8,506 bases of DNA from Tannerella sp. (GTDB lineage Bacteria; Bacteroidota; Bacteroidia; Bacteroidales; Tannerellaceae). Each line of letters starts with the position of its first letter. The stretch's first letter is position 1. Made by a program: the position numbers and the translations under genes. Below are positions 1-5,995 of the stretch, piece by piece. The notes under the pieces were generated by a model. That model searched no databases. It was not told the DNA's origin and saw only the letters and a list, made by a program, of their open reading frames with translations. The stretch covers positions 1 to 8,506 of the forward strand of contig JAITBC010000249.1 of NCBI GenBank assembly GCA_031283785.1. Direction: 5' to 3'.

Positions 1-46
<46 letters not shown>

Positions 47-238
47 GTATCTACGACAAAAAACAGTGCCACCGCCGATTCACAAACCGGAACAGCCCAT
101 CTATTGCCGTTTTCAGACACTTCTGACTAATCTTTTCTTTTTACAAAGACTGCCACAAATCCCGACGCAAGCGCAAGCATTGCCACTCCCAAGGGCAACT
201 CGACACCCGTATGCGGATTACCGACCTCGGCTGTTTCT
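47..238. other. Intergenic stretch between tRNA-Trp and the first gene
   Basis: About 190 bases lie between divergently oriented genes. There is no convincing coding region and no good ribosome binding site. A weak sigma-A-like arrangement (TTGCCG, 18 bases, TAATCT, roughly 103-132) could be a promoter for the gene at 239, but it matches poorly. The frame of the gene at 239 is open back to a TAA at 128-130, yet has no ATG, GTG or TTG in that extension. Confidence 0.4.
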
Positions 239-871
239 GTGCCATTGGCACGCTATATTGCCAAGTACAAGGACGGCAAACACGCGGGGAAATGGATAGC
301 CGTCGGCAGTCAGTTTGCGGTGCCGTATGTGTTCAAAAAACTGTTCAGCAAAGAAGAAATTACGTTTGAAGATATGTGCGAGACAAAGTCTGTGACCACC
401 GCTTTATATTTGGATATGAACGAAGGGCTCGGCGAGAACGAACACAGTTACTGTTTTATCGGAAAAGTCGCTCGGTTCTGTCCGATAAAAGAAGGTTGCG
501 GAGGAGGCGTACTGCTCCGCGAAAAAGATGGGAAATACTACGCCGCAACGGGTACAAAAGGTTACAGATGGCTCGAATCGGAAATGGTTCGGGAACTCGG
601 AAAAGAAGCGGAAATCGACCGCGCGTACTATGACAAAATGGTTGACGAGGCTGTGCGAACTATCGCAAAATACGGCGACTTTGAGCGGTTTGTTTCGGAT
701 GATTTTTTGTGGCATCTGAAATACCTGCCGCCTTGCGAAAATAAAAAATACAACACGTGCTTAGATTGCCCGGATTTCTTGGGCGATATGTTCCATATGC
801 ACTGCAATTTGGGATACGAAATTTCGGATATCGAATGTTTGAAAATACAACAAACTGTAAAGGAGAACTGA
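239..871 (+). CDS. Conserved-looking phage protein of unknown function with Cys-rich C-terminal part
   Basis: A 210-residue soluble protein that I do not recognise as a named family. It begins with a [14 protein letters not shown] stretch near residue 20, has a long mixed alpha/beta middle, and ends with a Cys-rich segment (C-x8-C-x2-C, about residues 167-178, with another Cys near 190). That segment could bind a metal; this is inference. The start is uncertain. GTG at 239 is the first start codon in the open frame but lacks a visible Shine-Dalgarno sequence and sits inside the inverted repeat GTGCCA-T-TGGCAC (239-251). The stop is one base before the ATG of the probable SSB, whose ribosome binding site lies inside this gene's end. 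The two are therefore almost certainly co-transcribed, which hints at a role in phage DNA metabolism. Confidence 0.8.
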   Translation: MPLARYIAKYKDGKHAGKWIAVGSQFAVPYVFKKLFSKEEITFEDMCETKSVTTALYLDMNEGLGENEHSYCFIGKVARFCPIKEGCGGGVLLREKDGKYYAATGTKGYRWLESEMVRELGKEAEIDRAYYDKMVDEAVRTIAKYGDFERFVSDDFLWHLKYLPPCENKKYNTCLDCPDFLGDMFHMHCNLGYEISDIECLKIQQTVKEN

Positions 872-872
872 T

Positions 873-1343
873 ATGTCATACCAAAACATTGACAATATTA
901 TTATAGAGAATGCTCGGATTATATTCCGCAACTTTTCGGGCAAGGAATCGAAATACAACCGGGCGGGCAACCGTAATTTCTGCGTTATAATCGATGACCC
1001 CGAACAGGCTCGGAGATTGGGCGAAGACGGTTGGAACATAAAGATTCTGACTCCCCGGAACGAGGACGACGACCCTAGGTATTATATTCAAGTCGCCGTC
1101 AGTTTTGCGAACATTCCGCCTAAGGTGTTTATGATTACAAAAAAGACAAGAATTATGCTTGATGAGGATACAATTGAGGCGCTGGACTTTGCCGAAATCC
1201 GTAACACGGATTTGACCATTCGCCCTTACCCTTGGGAAATCAACGGCAAATCCGGCATCAAGGCTTATCTGAAAACGATGTATGTAACCATCGAAGAGGA
1301 CGAATTATCCGATAAGTATGCGGCGGACGAAACACCGTTTTAG
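873..1343 (+). CDS. Probable phage single-stranded DNA-binding protein
   Basis: A 156-residue protein of the size and layout of phage ssDNA-binding proteins. Residues about 10-140 look like a beta-rich OB-type core, with features such as [13 protein letters not shown] (13-25), YYIQVAVSF (70-78), [13 protein letters not shown] (116-128) and [14 protein letters not shown] (131-144). The C-terminus is acidic and ends in DETPF, like the acidic Pro-Phe tip with which bacterial SSBs recruit partner proteins. The expected role is to coat single strands during phage replication and recombination. The start at ATG 873 has AAGGAG at 860-865, 7 bases upstream. The toxin gene follows after 43 bases. The SSB role rests on the C-terminal tip and recalled similarity to phage SSB-like proteins, so it is likely rather than proven. 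Confidence 0.83.
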   Translation: MSYQNIDNIIIENARIIFRNFSGKESKYNRAGNRNFCVIIDDPEQARRLGEDGWNIKILTPRNEDDDPRYYIQVAVSFANIPPKVFMITKKTRIMLDEDTIEALDFAEIRNTDLTIRPYPWEINGKSGIKAYLKTMYVTIEEDELSDKYAADETPF

Positions 1344-1372
1344 ATGAAAAATATACGCGCTGTCACAGCTCG

Positions 1373-1389
1373 AAGGAGATGGTGTTTTG
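1373..1389 (+). promoter_or_regulatory. Ribosome binding site that selects a TTG start
   Basis: AAGGAGAT at 1373-1380 lies 6 bases before TTG at 1387. The nearby ATG (1379) and GTG (1382) overlap or touch the Shine-Dalgarno sequence, and the ATG is out of frame with the tagged toxin. TTG gives a protein beginning MWHYQYTDELYHYG, so the tag lies close to the N-terminus. Confidence 0.7.
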
Positions 1390-1845
1390 TGGCATTATCA
1401 GTATACCGATGAGTTATATCACTACGGCGTCAAGGGAATGAAGTGGGGAATCAGAAGGACTCCCGAACAGCTTGGGCATCGGAAACAAGGGTTGAAAAAA
1501 TCAATAATATTTGATATAATTAAGACCGGCAGAGTGTCTGTAAAAGTTAACAGGGAAAATCAGAATCGTCATATTCCGAGCAGCACAGGGTACATCAAAG
1601 GCAGAAGTCAATTATTTGGGAGTCTTGATGACGCTCAGAAACTTATTAACGAGTTGAGCGGAACCGGAAAGCCGATAATAATCAATGGAAAATGGAAACA
1701 CAAAGAACGTGTCAGTGCTTCCAAAGTTATTGGCGTATACATCAATCCGGAAACCGGGGAAGCAAAGAGAACAAATAAAGCAATTATCGTATATTCAAAG
1801 ACGGGGAGCCATATTTATCCGAGAAAACCTAAAAAAGGAGAATAG
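1387..1845 (+). CDS. GMKWG-tagged phage toxin with Bacterial toxin 50 (Ntox50)-like domain
   Basis: A 152-residue basic protein in two parts. Residues 11-24 carry the tag YHYGVKGMKWGIRR, found near the N-terminus of many Firmicutes phage proteins of unknown purpose. After a short linker, residues about 56-148 resemble the polymorphic-toxin domain Ntox50 (Bacterial toxin 50): QNRHI (59-63), GRS (72-74), KERV (106-109), VIG (114-116), a TG turn (123-124) and the C-terminal YSKTGSHIYP (136-145) occur in the family's order. Ntox50 is predicted to be a nuclease-type toxin; the His residues at 62 and 142 are plausible catalytic candidates by inference. The start is TTG at 1387. The stop is 2 bases before the next gene, whose ribosome binding site lies inside this ORF, suggesting coupled toxin/immunity translation. 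A strong promoter-like sequence lies inside the gene at 1492-1520. Confidence 0.85.
   Translation: MWHYQYTDELYHYGVKGMKWGIRRTPEQLGHRKQGLKKSIIFDIIKTGRVSVKVNRENQNRHIPSSTGYIKGRSQLFGSLDDAQKLINELSGTGKPIIINGKWKHKERVSASKVIGVYINPETGEAKRTNKAIIVYSKTGSHIYPRKPKKGE
1492..1520 (+). promoter_or_regulatory. Near-consensus sigma-A promoter inside the toxin gene
   Basis: TTGAAA at 1492-1497, a 17-base spacer and a perfect TATAAT at 1515-1520, with TG at 1512-1513 forming an extended -10. Transcription would begin near 1527, after the tag coding region, and run into the small gene at 1848. That would allow expression of the putative immunity gene without full-length toxin. It lies in coding sequence and has not been tested, so chance remains possible in AT-rich codons. 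Confidence 0.6.
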
Positions 1846-1847
1846 TT

Positions 1848-2057
1848 ATGGAATTGTGGAGATTAGAGGGGAAAAAAGTGCGAGTTATTGATATGAGAGG
1901 CAACGAGTTTATCGGAGAAGTCGGCGACTATATTGCCGCCGATGACCAATCTTCTGACATAGGAGAAATAGAAAGCATAATTCTTGATGTTCCATATGAA
2001 AAATACCCTATGGAATTTTTGAAAACCGAAATTAAATTGATTGAAATTATTAAGTGA
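1848..2057 (+). CDS. Small acidic protein, candidate immunity partner of the Ntox50-like toxin
   Basis: A 69-residue acidic protein, net about -7 by residue count. It opens with LEGKKVRVIDMRGNEFIGEV (6-25), a beta-strand pattern like small Sm/SH3-type barrels, followed by IESIIL (41-46) and a final EIKLIEII strand (61-68). ATG at 1848 has AAAGGAG at 1834-1840 and is 2 bases from the toxin stop, so the pair is translationally linked. A small acidic protein right behind a basic toxin is the usual arrangement of polymorphic-toxin immunity genes, which is why I propose that role. No family name is certain. An A/T-rich hairpin terminator follows at 2060. Confidence 0.8.
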   Translation: MELWRLEGKKVRVIDMRGNEFIGEVGDYIAADDQSSDIGEIESIILDVPYEKYPMEFLKTEIKLIEIIK

Positions 2058-2059
2058 CA

Positions 2060-2095
2060 GGATGTTTTTACGCTAAAAAAAACACGTCCTTTTAT
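2060..2095 (+). terminator. A/T-rich hairpin with TTTTAT tail after the immunity gene
   Basis: GGATGTTTTT (2060-2069) pairs with AAAAACA (2078-2084) and TCC (2087-2089), leaving CG bulged, and is followed directly by TTTTAT. This is a plausible intrinsic terminator closing the toxin/immunity unit. Its tail and the following leader resemble those at 3688 and 6701. Confidence 0.5.
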
Positions 2096-2127
2096 GGAAA
2101 CTAAATTATGAAAAAAGGAGTAAAACA

Positions 2128-2349
2128 ATGAGCAAAATGAGTGTATGTTATTCAAAAGAAGGTGTGATTACGAAGATAAGTCCTGCAAAGTTTCGTGAAT
2201 TGGAAGGGAAAACTATTAAAGAGGCGATCAGCTTCGTTAATGATGACCGCGATGCGAAACAACGGGAACGGCACAAGCAAATGGCAGACTTCTTTGAGAT
2301 TTTGTACGACCAGACTAAAAAATCGAGTGAGATCTATGGCATTATTTAG
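2128..2349 (+). CDS. Small phage protein of unknown function
   Basis: A 73-residue protein that I do not recognise. The N-terminal third is beta-like (MSKMSVCYSKEGVITKISPA). The rest is highly charged and probably helical (about residues 25-70), with a run of basic and acidic residues around DDRDAKQRERHKQ (38-50). It has no membrane segment or catalytic motif. ATG at 2128 has AAGGAG 7 bases upstream. It lies between two hairpin terminators (2060 and 2367) and so may be its own small transcription unit, ahead of the helicase gene. The codon pattern, clean start and spacing make it a real gene. Confidence 0.7.
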   Translation: MSKMSVCYSKEGVITKISPAKFRELEGKTIKEAISFVNDDRDAKQRERHKQMADFFEILYDQTKKSSEIYGII

Positions 2350-2366
2350 AAAATCTACGAAAGACT

Positions 2367-2397
2367 GAGTCCTAACAGGGGCTCTTTCTTTTATTTT
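2367..2397 (+). terminator. Hairpin and T-rich run just before the helicase gene
   Basis: GAGTCC (2367-2372) pairs with GGGCTC (2379-2384) with one T-G wobble around a TAACAG loop, followed by TTTCTTTTATTTTT. It looks like an intrinsic terminator but lies only a few bases before the helicase ribosome binding site. It could therefore limit read-through into the helicase. Confidence 0.5.
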
Positions 2398-2401
2398 TGA
2401 G

Positions 2402-2419
2402 AAGGAGGTGAACGCCATA
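2402..2419 (+). promoter_or_regulatory. Full-length Shine-Dalgarno sequence facing an ATA codon
   Basis: AAGGAGGTGA at 2402-2411 matches the 16S rRNA anti-Shine-Dalgarno sequence over about ten bases. At the ideal distance stands ATA (2417-2419). The GTG inside the Shine-Dalgarno itself (2408) is the only canonical in-frame start upstream of the helicase motifs. Normal spacing would favour initiation at ATA, a rare start codon, or the sequence descends from an ATG. Confidence 0.5.
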
Positions 2420-3643
2420 AGCATCCGTTTATATGATTACCAATTGAAAGCCGTAACGCAAATGAAAAACGGTTGTATTCTATGCGGCGGGGTGGGAAGC
2501 GGAAAAAGTTTAACCGCTCTTGCTTACTATTATTTGCAAAACGGAGGAGAGTTGAGCAGCCTTACGGGCGGAAATTATGTTCCGATGGACGATGTCAACA
2601 TTAAAGATTTATATATAATCACGACCGCCCGAAAAAGGGACACGTTGGAATGGGAGGGTGAGCTTTTGCCTTTTCTTCTTTCTCCACATCCGGAAGTTAA
2701 TTTTTATCGAAACAAAGCGGTTGTGGATAGTTGGAACAACATTGGTAAGTACGCTGAGGTTACGGACGCTTTTTTCATATTTGACGAGCAGCGGGTAATC
2801 GGAAGCGGCGCGTGGGTAAAATTTTTTCTCAGGATATCGAAGCGGAATAATTGGATTTTGTTGTCAGCCACTCCCGGAGATACTTGGCAGGATTATATTC
2901 CGGTGTTTATTGCGAACGGATTTTACAGGAATAAAACAGAGTTCATAAGAATGCATATTGTGTACGCCCGGTTCAGTAAATTTCCGAAGGTTGACCGATA
3001 TGTTGACACTGAGCGGTTGGCGTGGCTGCGCAACCGAATTTTGGTGAATATGGATTTCAAGCGTCAAACGACAGCACATCACAAGGAAATTTATGTTAAA
3101 TACGACACCGCGATGTACAAAGACGTTATCCGAACCCGTTGGGATCCGTACAAGAATGAACCCGTCGCAAACGCCGGCGGGCTTTGTTATATCCTGAGAA
3201 AAGTCGTTAATACAGACGAATCCCGGCAAAGCGCAGTCCTGGAAATTTTCAGAAAACATCCGCGAGTCATTATATTCTACAACTTTGACTACGAGTTGGA
3301 ACTGCTCAAAAAATTGGATTACGGCGAAGCGGCGGAAGTCGCCGAGTGGAACGGACATAAACATCAGCCTATGCCGGACTGCGAGAGTTGGGTGTATATG
3401 GTGCAATACAGCGCCGGTTGTGAGGGGTGGAATTGTGTCAAAACCGATGCCGTTATATTTTACTCGCAGAACTATTCTTACAAGGTTATGACGCAGGCGG
3501 CGGGGCGAATTGACAGGCTTAATACGCCGTATACGGATTTGTACTACTACCACCTGAAGTCTCGAAGCGGGATTGACTTGGCTATCGGCAGGGCTCTTAA
3601 AAACAAGGAGAACTTCAACGAAAACAAGTTTGTGAAACTGTAA
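2408..3643 (+). CDS. SNF2/DEAD-type superfamily 2 helicase
   Basis: A 411-residue stand-alone SF2 helicase, counted from GTG 2408; an ATA start at 2417 would remove three residues. The motifs run in order: an N-terminal LYDYQLKAV (8-16) like the SNF2 Q-motif region, Walker A GGVGSGKS (27-34), the Walker B/motif II box FDEQR (125-129), motif III SATP (153-156), the motif V region SAGCEGWN around 337-344, and motif VI QAAGRIDR (363-370). It is thus a complete ATP-driven DNA translocase with two RecA lobes and no fused nuclease. In many Firmicutes phages such helicases sit beside a VRR-NUC nuclease and take part in replication or recombination. Here the VRR-NUC gene lies about 3.7 kb downstream, as if accessory DNA had been inserted between them. 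An internal ATG at 2462 would delete the first motif and is unlikely to be the start. Confidence 0.95.
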   Translation: MNAISIRLYDYQLKAVTQMKNGCILCGGVGSGKSLTALAYYYLQNGGELSSLTGGNYVPMDDVNIKDLYIITTARKRDTLEWEGELLPFLLSPHPEVNFYRNKAVVDSWNNIGKYAEVTDAFFIFDEQRVIGSGAWVKFFLRISKRNNWILLSATPGDTWQDYIPVFIANGFYRNKTEFIRMHIVYARFSKFPKVDRYVDTERLAWLRNRILVNMDFKRQTTAHHKEIYVKYDTAMYKDVIRTRWDPYKNEPVANAGGLCYILRKVVNTDESRQSAVLEIFRKHPRVIIFYNFDYELELLKKLDYGEAAEVAEWNGHKHQPMPDCESWVYMVQYSAGCEGWNCVKTDAVIFYSQNYSYKVMTQAAGRIDRLNTPYTDLYYYHLKSRSGIDLAIGRALKNKENFNENKFVKL

Positions 3644-3653
3644 AAGGCGGCTT

Positions 3654-3693
3654 GCGGTTAATTTGCACACGCGAAAAAAACAACTGCTTTTAT
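3654..3693 (+). terminator. Weak hairpin with TTTTAT tail after the helicase gene
   Basis: GCGGTT (3654-3659) pairs with AACTGC (3682-3687), including one G-T wobble, then a loose interior with TTT/AAA pairing, followed by TTTTAT. The same layout and the following ATGAAGA resemble the element at 6701. Terminator function is inferred from position and T tail; the long loop makes it weak. Confidence 0.4.
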
Positions 3694-3701
3694 GAAGACC
3701 G

Positions 3702-3769
3702 AATAAATTATGAAAGGAGATTTTAAACTATGATAAGACGTGTTTAGCGGCCAAACCGCATTTGGCTGC
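3702..3769 (+). promoter_or_regulatory. Leader with strong RBS, five-codon ORF (MIRRV) and stem-loop
   Basis: TAAATTATGAAAGGAG (3705-3720) is almost the same leader as before the gene at 2128 (TAAATTATG, then AAAGGAG). The ATG at 3730 starts only ATG-ATA-AGA-CGT-GTT-TAG (3730-3747). A 9-bp stem (3747-3755 with 3761-3769, loop CCGCA) begins at the last base of the stop codon. A competing short stem GCGG/CCGC is also possible. Either this is a regulatory leader peptide with two Arg codons, or it is the remnant of a lost gene. The terminator at 3801 follows. Confidence 0.4.
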
Positions 3770-3800
3770 GTCTCGGGCGGACCTGTTTATTATGGTGTTA

Positions 3801-3833
3801 AAAAAGATGAAACTTAGTTTCATCTTTTTTTTT
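3801..3833 (+). terminator. Strong intrinsic terminator
   Basis: AAAAAGATGAAAC (3801-3813) and GTTTCATCTTTTT (3817-3829) form a perfect 13-bp stem with loop TTA, continuing into a T run up to 3833. The T run touches the ribosome binding site GGAGAAAGG (3834-3842) of the next small gene, so downstream expression must come from read-through or relief of termination. Confidence 0.8.
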
Positions 3834-3850
3834 GGAGAAAGGATGTAATT

Positions 3851-4021
3851 ATGCGGAAACAAATAGTTTATGTATTCCGGATAGTAATGTCAATATTGTA
3901 TGTGTCGTGTTGCGGGTATTTGGTGATACGGTATGTTTCGGGTATATATGGCGATTGGTGGTTTCAGAAAATTTTGAAAAAAGGATGTATTTATGTGGAA
4001 ACAAAAATTGTTGAAGAATAA
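3851..4021 (+). CDS. Small single-pass membrane protein (56 aa)
   Basis: ATG at 3851 gives a 56-residue protein with one predicted membrane segment: VYVFRIVMSILYVSCCGYLV lies at about residues 6-25, preceded by Lys/Arg at 2-3. A soluble basic/aromatic tail follows, with IYGDWWFQKILKKG at about 32-45. The positive-inside rule would place the short N-terminus in the cytoplasm. GGAGAAAGG at 3834-3842 is the ribosome binding site, 8 bases away. Its last 29 bases overlap the start of the next small membrane-protein gene. Small hydrophobic proteins of this type are common in clostridial phages without known role. No conserved family can be named from sequence alone. Confidence 0.6.
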   Translation: MRKQIVYVFRIVMSILYVSCCGYLVIRYVSGIYGDWWFQKILKKGCIYVETKIVEE

Positions 4022-4151
4022 AATATATTCGCTTATGTTGGTGGCGTTGGGAGTGCTGAGTATTTTCGCCGGATGCGGCGTCACCTTTTTCATATTTTCT
4101 TTGATGTTGGGTATTCCGGTGTTTTTTTCCAAGGAGAATTGGATTACGTGA
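3993..4151 (+). CDS. Small two-helix membrane protein (52 aa)
   Basis: ATG at 3993 follows AAAAAAGGA (ending at 3984) and encodes 52 residues. A basic N-terminus (WKQKLLKNK) is followed by a hydrophobic segment (about residues 13-28), a CG turn, a second hydrophobic stretch FFIFSLMLGIPVFF (32-45) and a polar end SKENWIT. This looks like a helical hairpin in the membrane. Short proteins with the same pattern, ending in a P-x-FF-x-K-x-NWI-like sequence, recur in Oscillospiraceae-type phages and chromosomes from memory; their function is not known. It overlaps the preceding gene by 29 bases in another frame, so the two are translated as a pair. Confidence 0.65.
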   Translation: MWKQKLLKNKIYSLMLVALGVLSIFAGCGVTFFIFSLMLGIPVFFSKENWIT

Positions 4152-4531
4152 GACGGAGCGAATGCAAAATTTACGCCCGGTTTTATTTTTGCAAAATGGG
4201 TTTTGCCCGGTTTTATTTGGGCTTTGAGGTTTTTCGGATAAATTTTTGAGCCGTATTTATGATTTTTGCCCACTTTTTTTGGGCTTTTGCCCACTTTTGC
4301 AGATTAAAACCGGGCTTAAAAATTGAGCATATTTTTCTGAAAATAAGCCTTTTTTGCCTGATTTTCAGGTTTTTTGACCGATTTATGCTGACTTTTTGTT
4401 TAATAATTGCCCAAAAGCCCACTTGCCCACTTTTTTATTATATTAATTGTGATAAAAAAAAGTAAAATATATATAAGTTTAGCAAATAAACCGGGTTTTT
4501 GGGTAAGCAGAAATTTTTTGTTAAAAAAGGG
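4152..4531. repeat. AT-rich non-coding region with GCCCGGTTTTATTT and GCCCACTTTT repeats
   Basis: This is the largest gene-free stretch. GCCCGGTTTTATTT occurs twice, 30 bases apart (4175-4188, 4205-4218). It recurs inverted as AAAACCGGGC (4306-4315) and, with one base missing, as AAATAAACCGGG (4484-4495). A related repeat GCCCACTTTT is at 4268-4277 and 4289-4298, with similar units at 4417-4424 and 4425-4436. The palindrome GGGCTTTTGCCC spans 4281-4292. The surrounding DNA is very AT-rich, and TTGTGA-17-TATAAG (4447-4475) could be a weak promoter. Iteron-like replication origin, regulator-binding array and structured RNA are all possible. Open frames crossing it only translate the repeats. 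Confidence 0.6.
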
Positions 4532-4558
4532 TTGACTTTTGAATATTTATGGTATACT
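4532..4558 (+). promoter_or_regulatory. Extended -10 promoter for the membrane/PASTA cassette
   Basis: TTGACT at 4532-4537, a 15-base spacer and TATACT at 4553-4558, with TG at 4550-4551 making an extended -10. The spacer is short, but the extended -10 compensates for this in known sigma-A promoters. Transcription near 4565 places the ATG at 4600 about 35 bases downstream and excludes the earlier in-frame ATG at 4549, which lies within the promoter. Confidence 0.65.
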
Positions 4559-4599
4559 GTGTGACAATGGTTGTAATATTGAGACGCGAGGTTGTTAAT

Positions 4600-5730
4600 A
4601 TGGATATGGTTGTTTCGCAATTCGGAAGCGAATTGCAACAAAAAATAATCGGTGAATTGAACAAAGAATACCTTCAGACGGGGAAGTACATTAAAGACCA
4701 AATAAGTGTGTCGCCTAAAACATTGTCGGCATTGATATTAGCCGGGAGTACCATCGGAACAGCGGGGTCTGCCGCAGTGTCCCCGCTGTTGTTTATGGCC
4801 ACCGCAAACCCCGACGCGCTGGTACGTCACGGCGGAGGCGTTTTAAGCGTTGCCCGCGGAGAAGACGGTCGCTTTATATATCAGGCTCCGTTTATTCCTC
4901 TGGCAAGCTCGATACCGGTCGTTGCTCCGTTGATGGCGTTGCAGACCTTGTCAACAATTATTATAATACAACAATTCAGCATAATAGACAAAAAAATAGA
5001 CACTATAAAGGACACTATGACGAAGATGTTGGCGCGGCAGGAAGTGACGAAAGTCGCGGAATTATTTTCGGCTTTCGGCATAGTGGACGAGATTTATCTG
5101 CAGTACGAAAAAATCGGAAAATTTTCAACCGATATGCTCATACGATTGGCATTGGCGGAACGTGACGCGTTGATTTTATCGAAGAGATATGAGATGTTGG
5201 AAAATTCAAAAGACGGCGATGAATCCGCGGACAGTTACGCCGATTACGACACTTACTGCACTATGATGTCGTCGTTTCTGAATCTGCGCGTTAAGTATTT
5301 GCGGACTTGCGTAGATATTCAGGAAAATCCGCAGTTTGTCCGGCATTCTTCGGATAACTTTAACACGACGCTGAAAGACAGCATAAATATGTGGGACGAG
5401 TTGCTGCAAAAGTCGGATAAAATAAAAAAGGATATTTCCGAAGCCGTCAAACAAGCCGAACAGGAGGGCGGTTTGCTGAAAGTAGTCCGAAAAACAAGGG
5501 AAAAAGAGCTTTCACGCAAAAAAGACGAGTACACCGCGTTGTTGGAAAAAGAACGCCTCATTTTGAGGGATTTTCACAGCTTGATAGATATTTCAAAACG
5601 GATGTGCGAGCCGAAAACTGTGCAAACGGCGCCGACATTTATATATTGGCGCGACCGCGACGGAGAGCATTGTATAGCCACAAACGATAAACTGCCCGAA
5701 ACCGTTCAGAGTGCCGCCGCGGCACAGTAG
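4600..5730 (+). CDS. Helical membrane-active protein of unknown function (376 aa)
   Basis: I do not recognise a named family. From ATG 4600 (GAGG at 4588-4591) the protein has a helical polar N-terminus (1-40), a hydrophobic Gly/Ala-rich segment (about 42-68), a short non-helical part with HGGG (77-80), and a second long hydrophobic region IPLASSIPVVAPLMALQTLS into IIII (99-123). About 200 mostly helical charged residues follow (126-340), rich in coiled-coil-like heptads. There is no signal peptide. Two hydrophobic helices followed by a long helical bundle resemble the general layout of alpha-helical pore-forming proteins or membrane-bound exclusion factors; this is inference from shape only. 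It has its own promoter and is followed by the PASTA gene after 19 bases, so the two probably act together, perhaps as a phage-carried fitness or superinfection-exclusion cassette. Confidence 0.87.
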   Translation: MDMVVSQFGSELQQKIIGELNKEYLQTGKYIKDQISVSPKTLSALILAGSTIGTAGSAAVSPLLFMATANPDALVRHGGGVLSVARGEDGRFIYQAPFIPLASSIPVVAPLMALQTLSTIIIIQQFSIIDKKIDTIKDTMTKMLARQEVTKVAELFSAFGIVDEIYLQYEKIGKFSTDMLIRLALAERDALILSKRYEMLENSKDGDESADSYADYDTYCTMMSSFLNLRVKYLRTCVDIQENPQFVRHSSDNFNTTLKDSINMWDELLQKSDKIKKDISEAVKQAEQEGGLLKVVRKTREKELSRKKDEYTALLEKERLILRDFHSLIDISKRMCEPKTVQTAPTFIYWRDRDGEHCIATNDKLPETVQSAAAAQ

Positions 5731-5749
5731 TTTGAAAAATGAGGTGCTG

Positions 5750-5995
5750 ATGAAACTTGATATTAAAAAAGGACAACAGCTTGTGGGGCTGATCGGGGGA
5801 ATAGTGACGCTTGTCGTGCCGGCGGTGAAAGCCGTTAATGACAAGATAAAAGGTTTAATTGCAATACCGATGCTGTACTCAAAAGATGTCTCCATAAAGT
5901 TGGAACAAGCCGCGGATATTCTCCAAAAAAGCGGATTGAGCGTTGCACCGATTGAAATCCGGGAAGCAGACACCAAATACAAAAACCTGTTTTGA
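5750..5995 (+). CDS. Membrane-anchored PASTA protein, N-terminal part as read in frame (81 aa)
   Basis: ATG at 5750 follows GAGGTG at 5741-5746. The product begins with a short basic stretch (MKLDIKKG), one hydrophobic segment LVGLIGGIVTLVVPAV (11-26), then a helical part. From about residue 50 comes the first half of a PASTA domain, with the typical helix AADILQKSGLSV (54-65). Translation stops at TGA 5993-5995, in the middle of the PASTA fold. The missing second half is encoded immediately downstream in the +1 frame. A truncated product would have a membrane anchor but only half a PASTA domain. The gene is 19 bases behind the helical membrane protein and shares its promoter. Confidence 0.75.
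   Translation: MKLDIKKGQQLVGLIGGIVTLVVPAVKAVNDKIKGLIAIPMLYSKDVSIKLEQAADILQKSGLSVAPIEIREADTKYKNLF

Noticed and set aside
66..299. Frame starting at GTG 66
   Set aside because: Its composition is Pro/Arg/Leu-rich and random-looking, it has no ribosome binding site, and it overlaps the better frame at 239.
1344..1412. 22-codon ORF starting at the SSB stop (TAGATG) and overlapping the toxin start
   Set aside because: There is no ribosome binding site, and the sequence is only the toxin leader read in another frame.
2864..3670. Long minus-strand open frame opposite the helicase
   Set aside because: It is a mirror of the helicase codons; the helicase motifs on the + strand are complete and unmistakable.
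4213..4465. Open frames on both strands across the GCCC repeats
   Set aside because: They translate the low-complexity repeats into Phe/Lys-rich sequence, lack ribosome binding sites and have no domain-like pattern.
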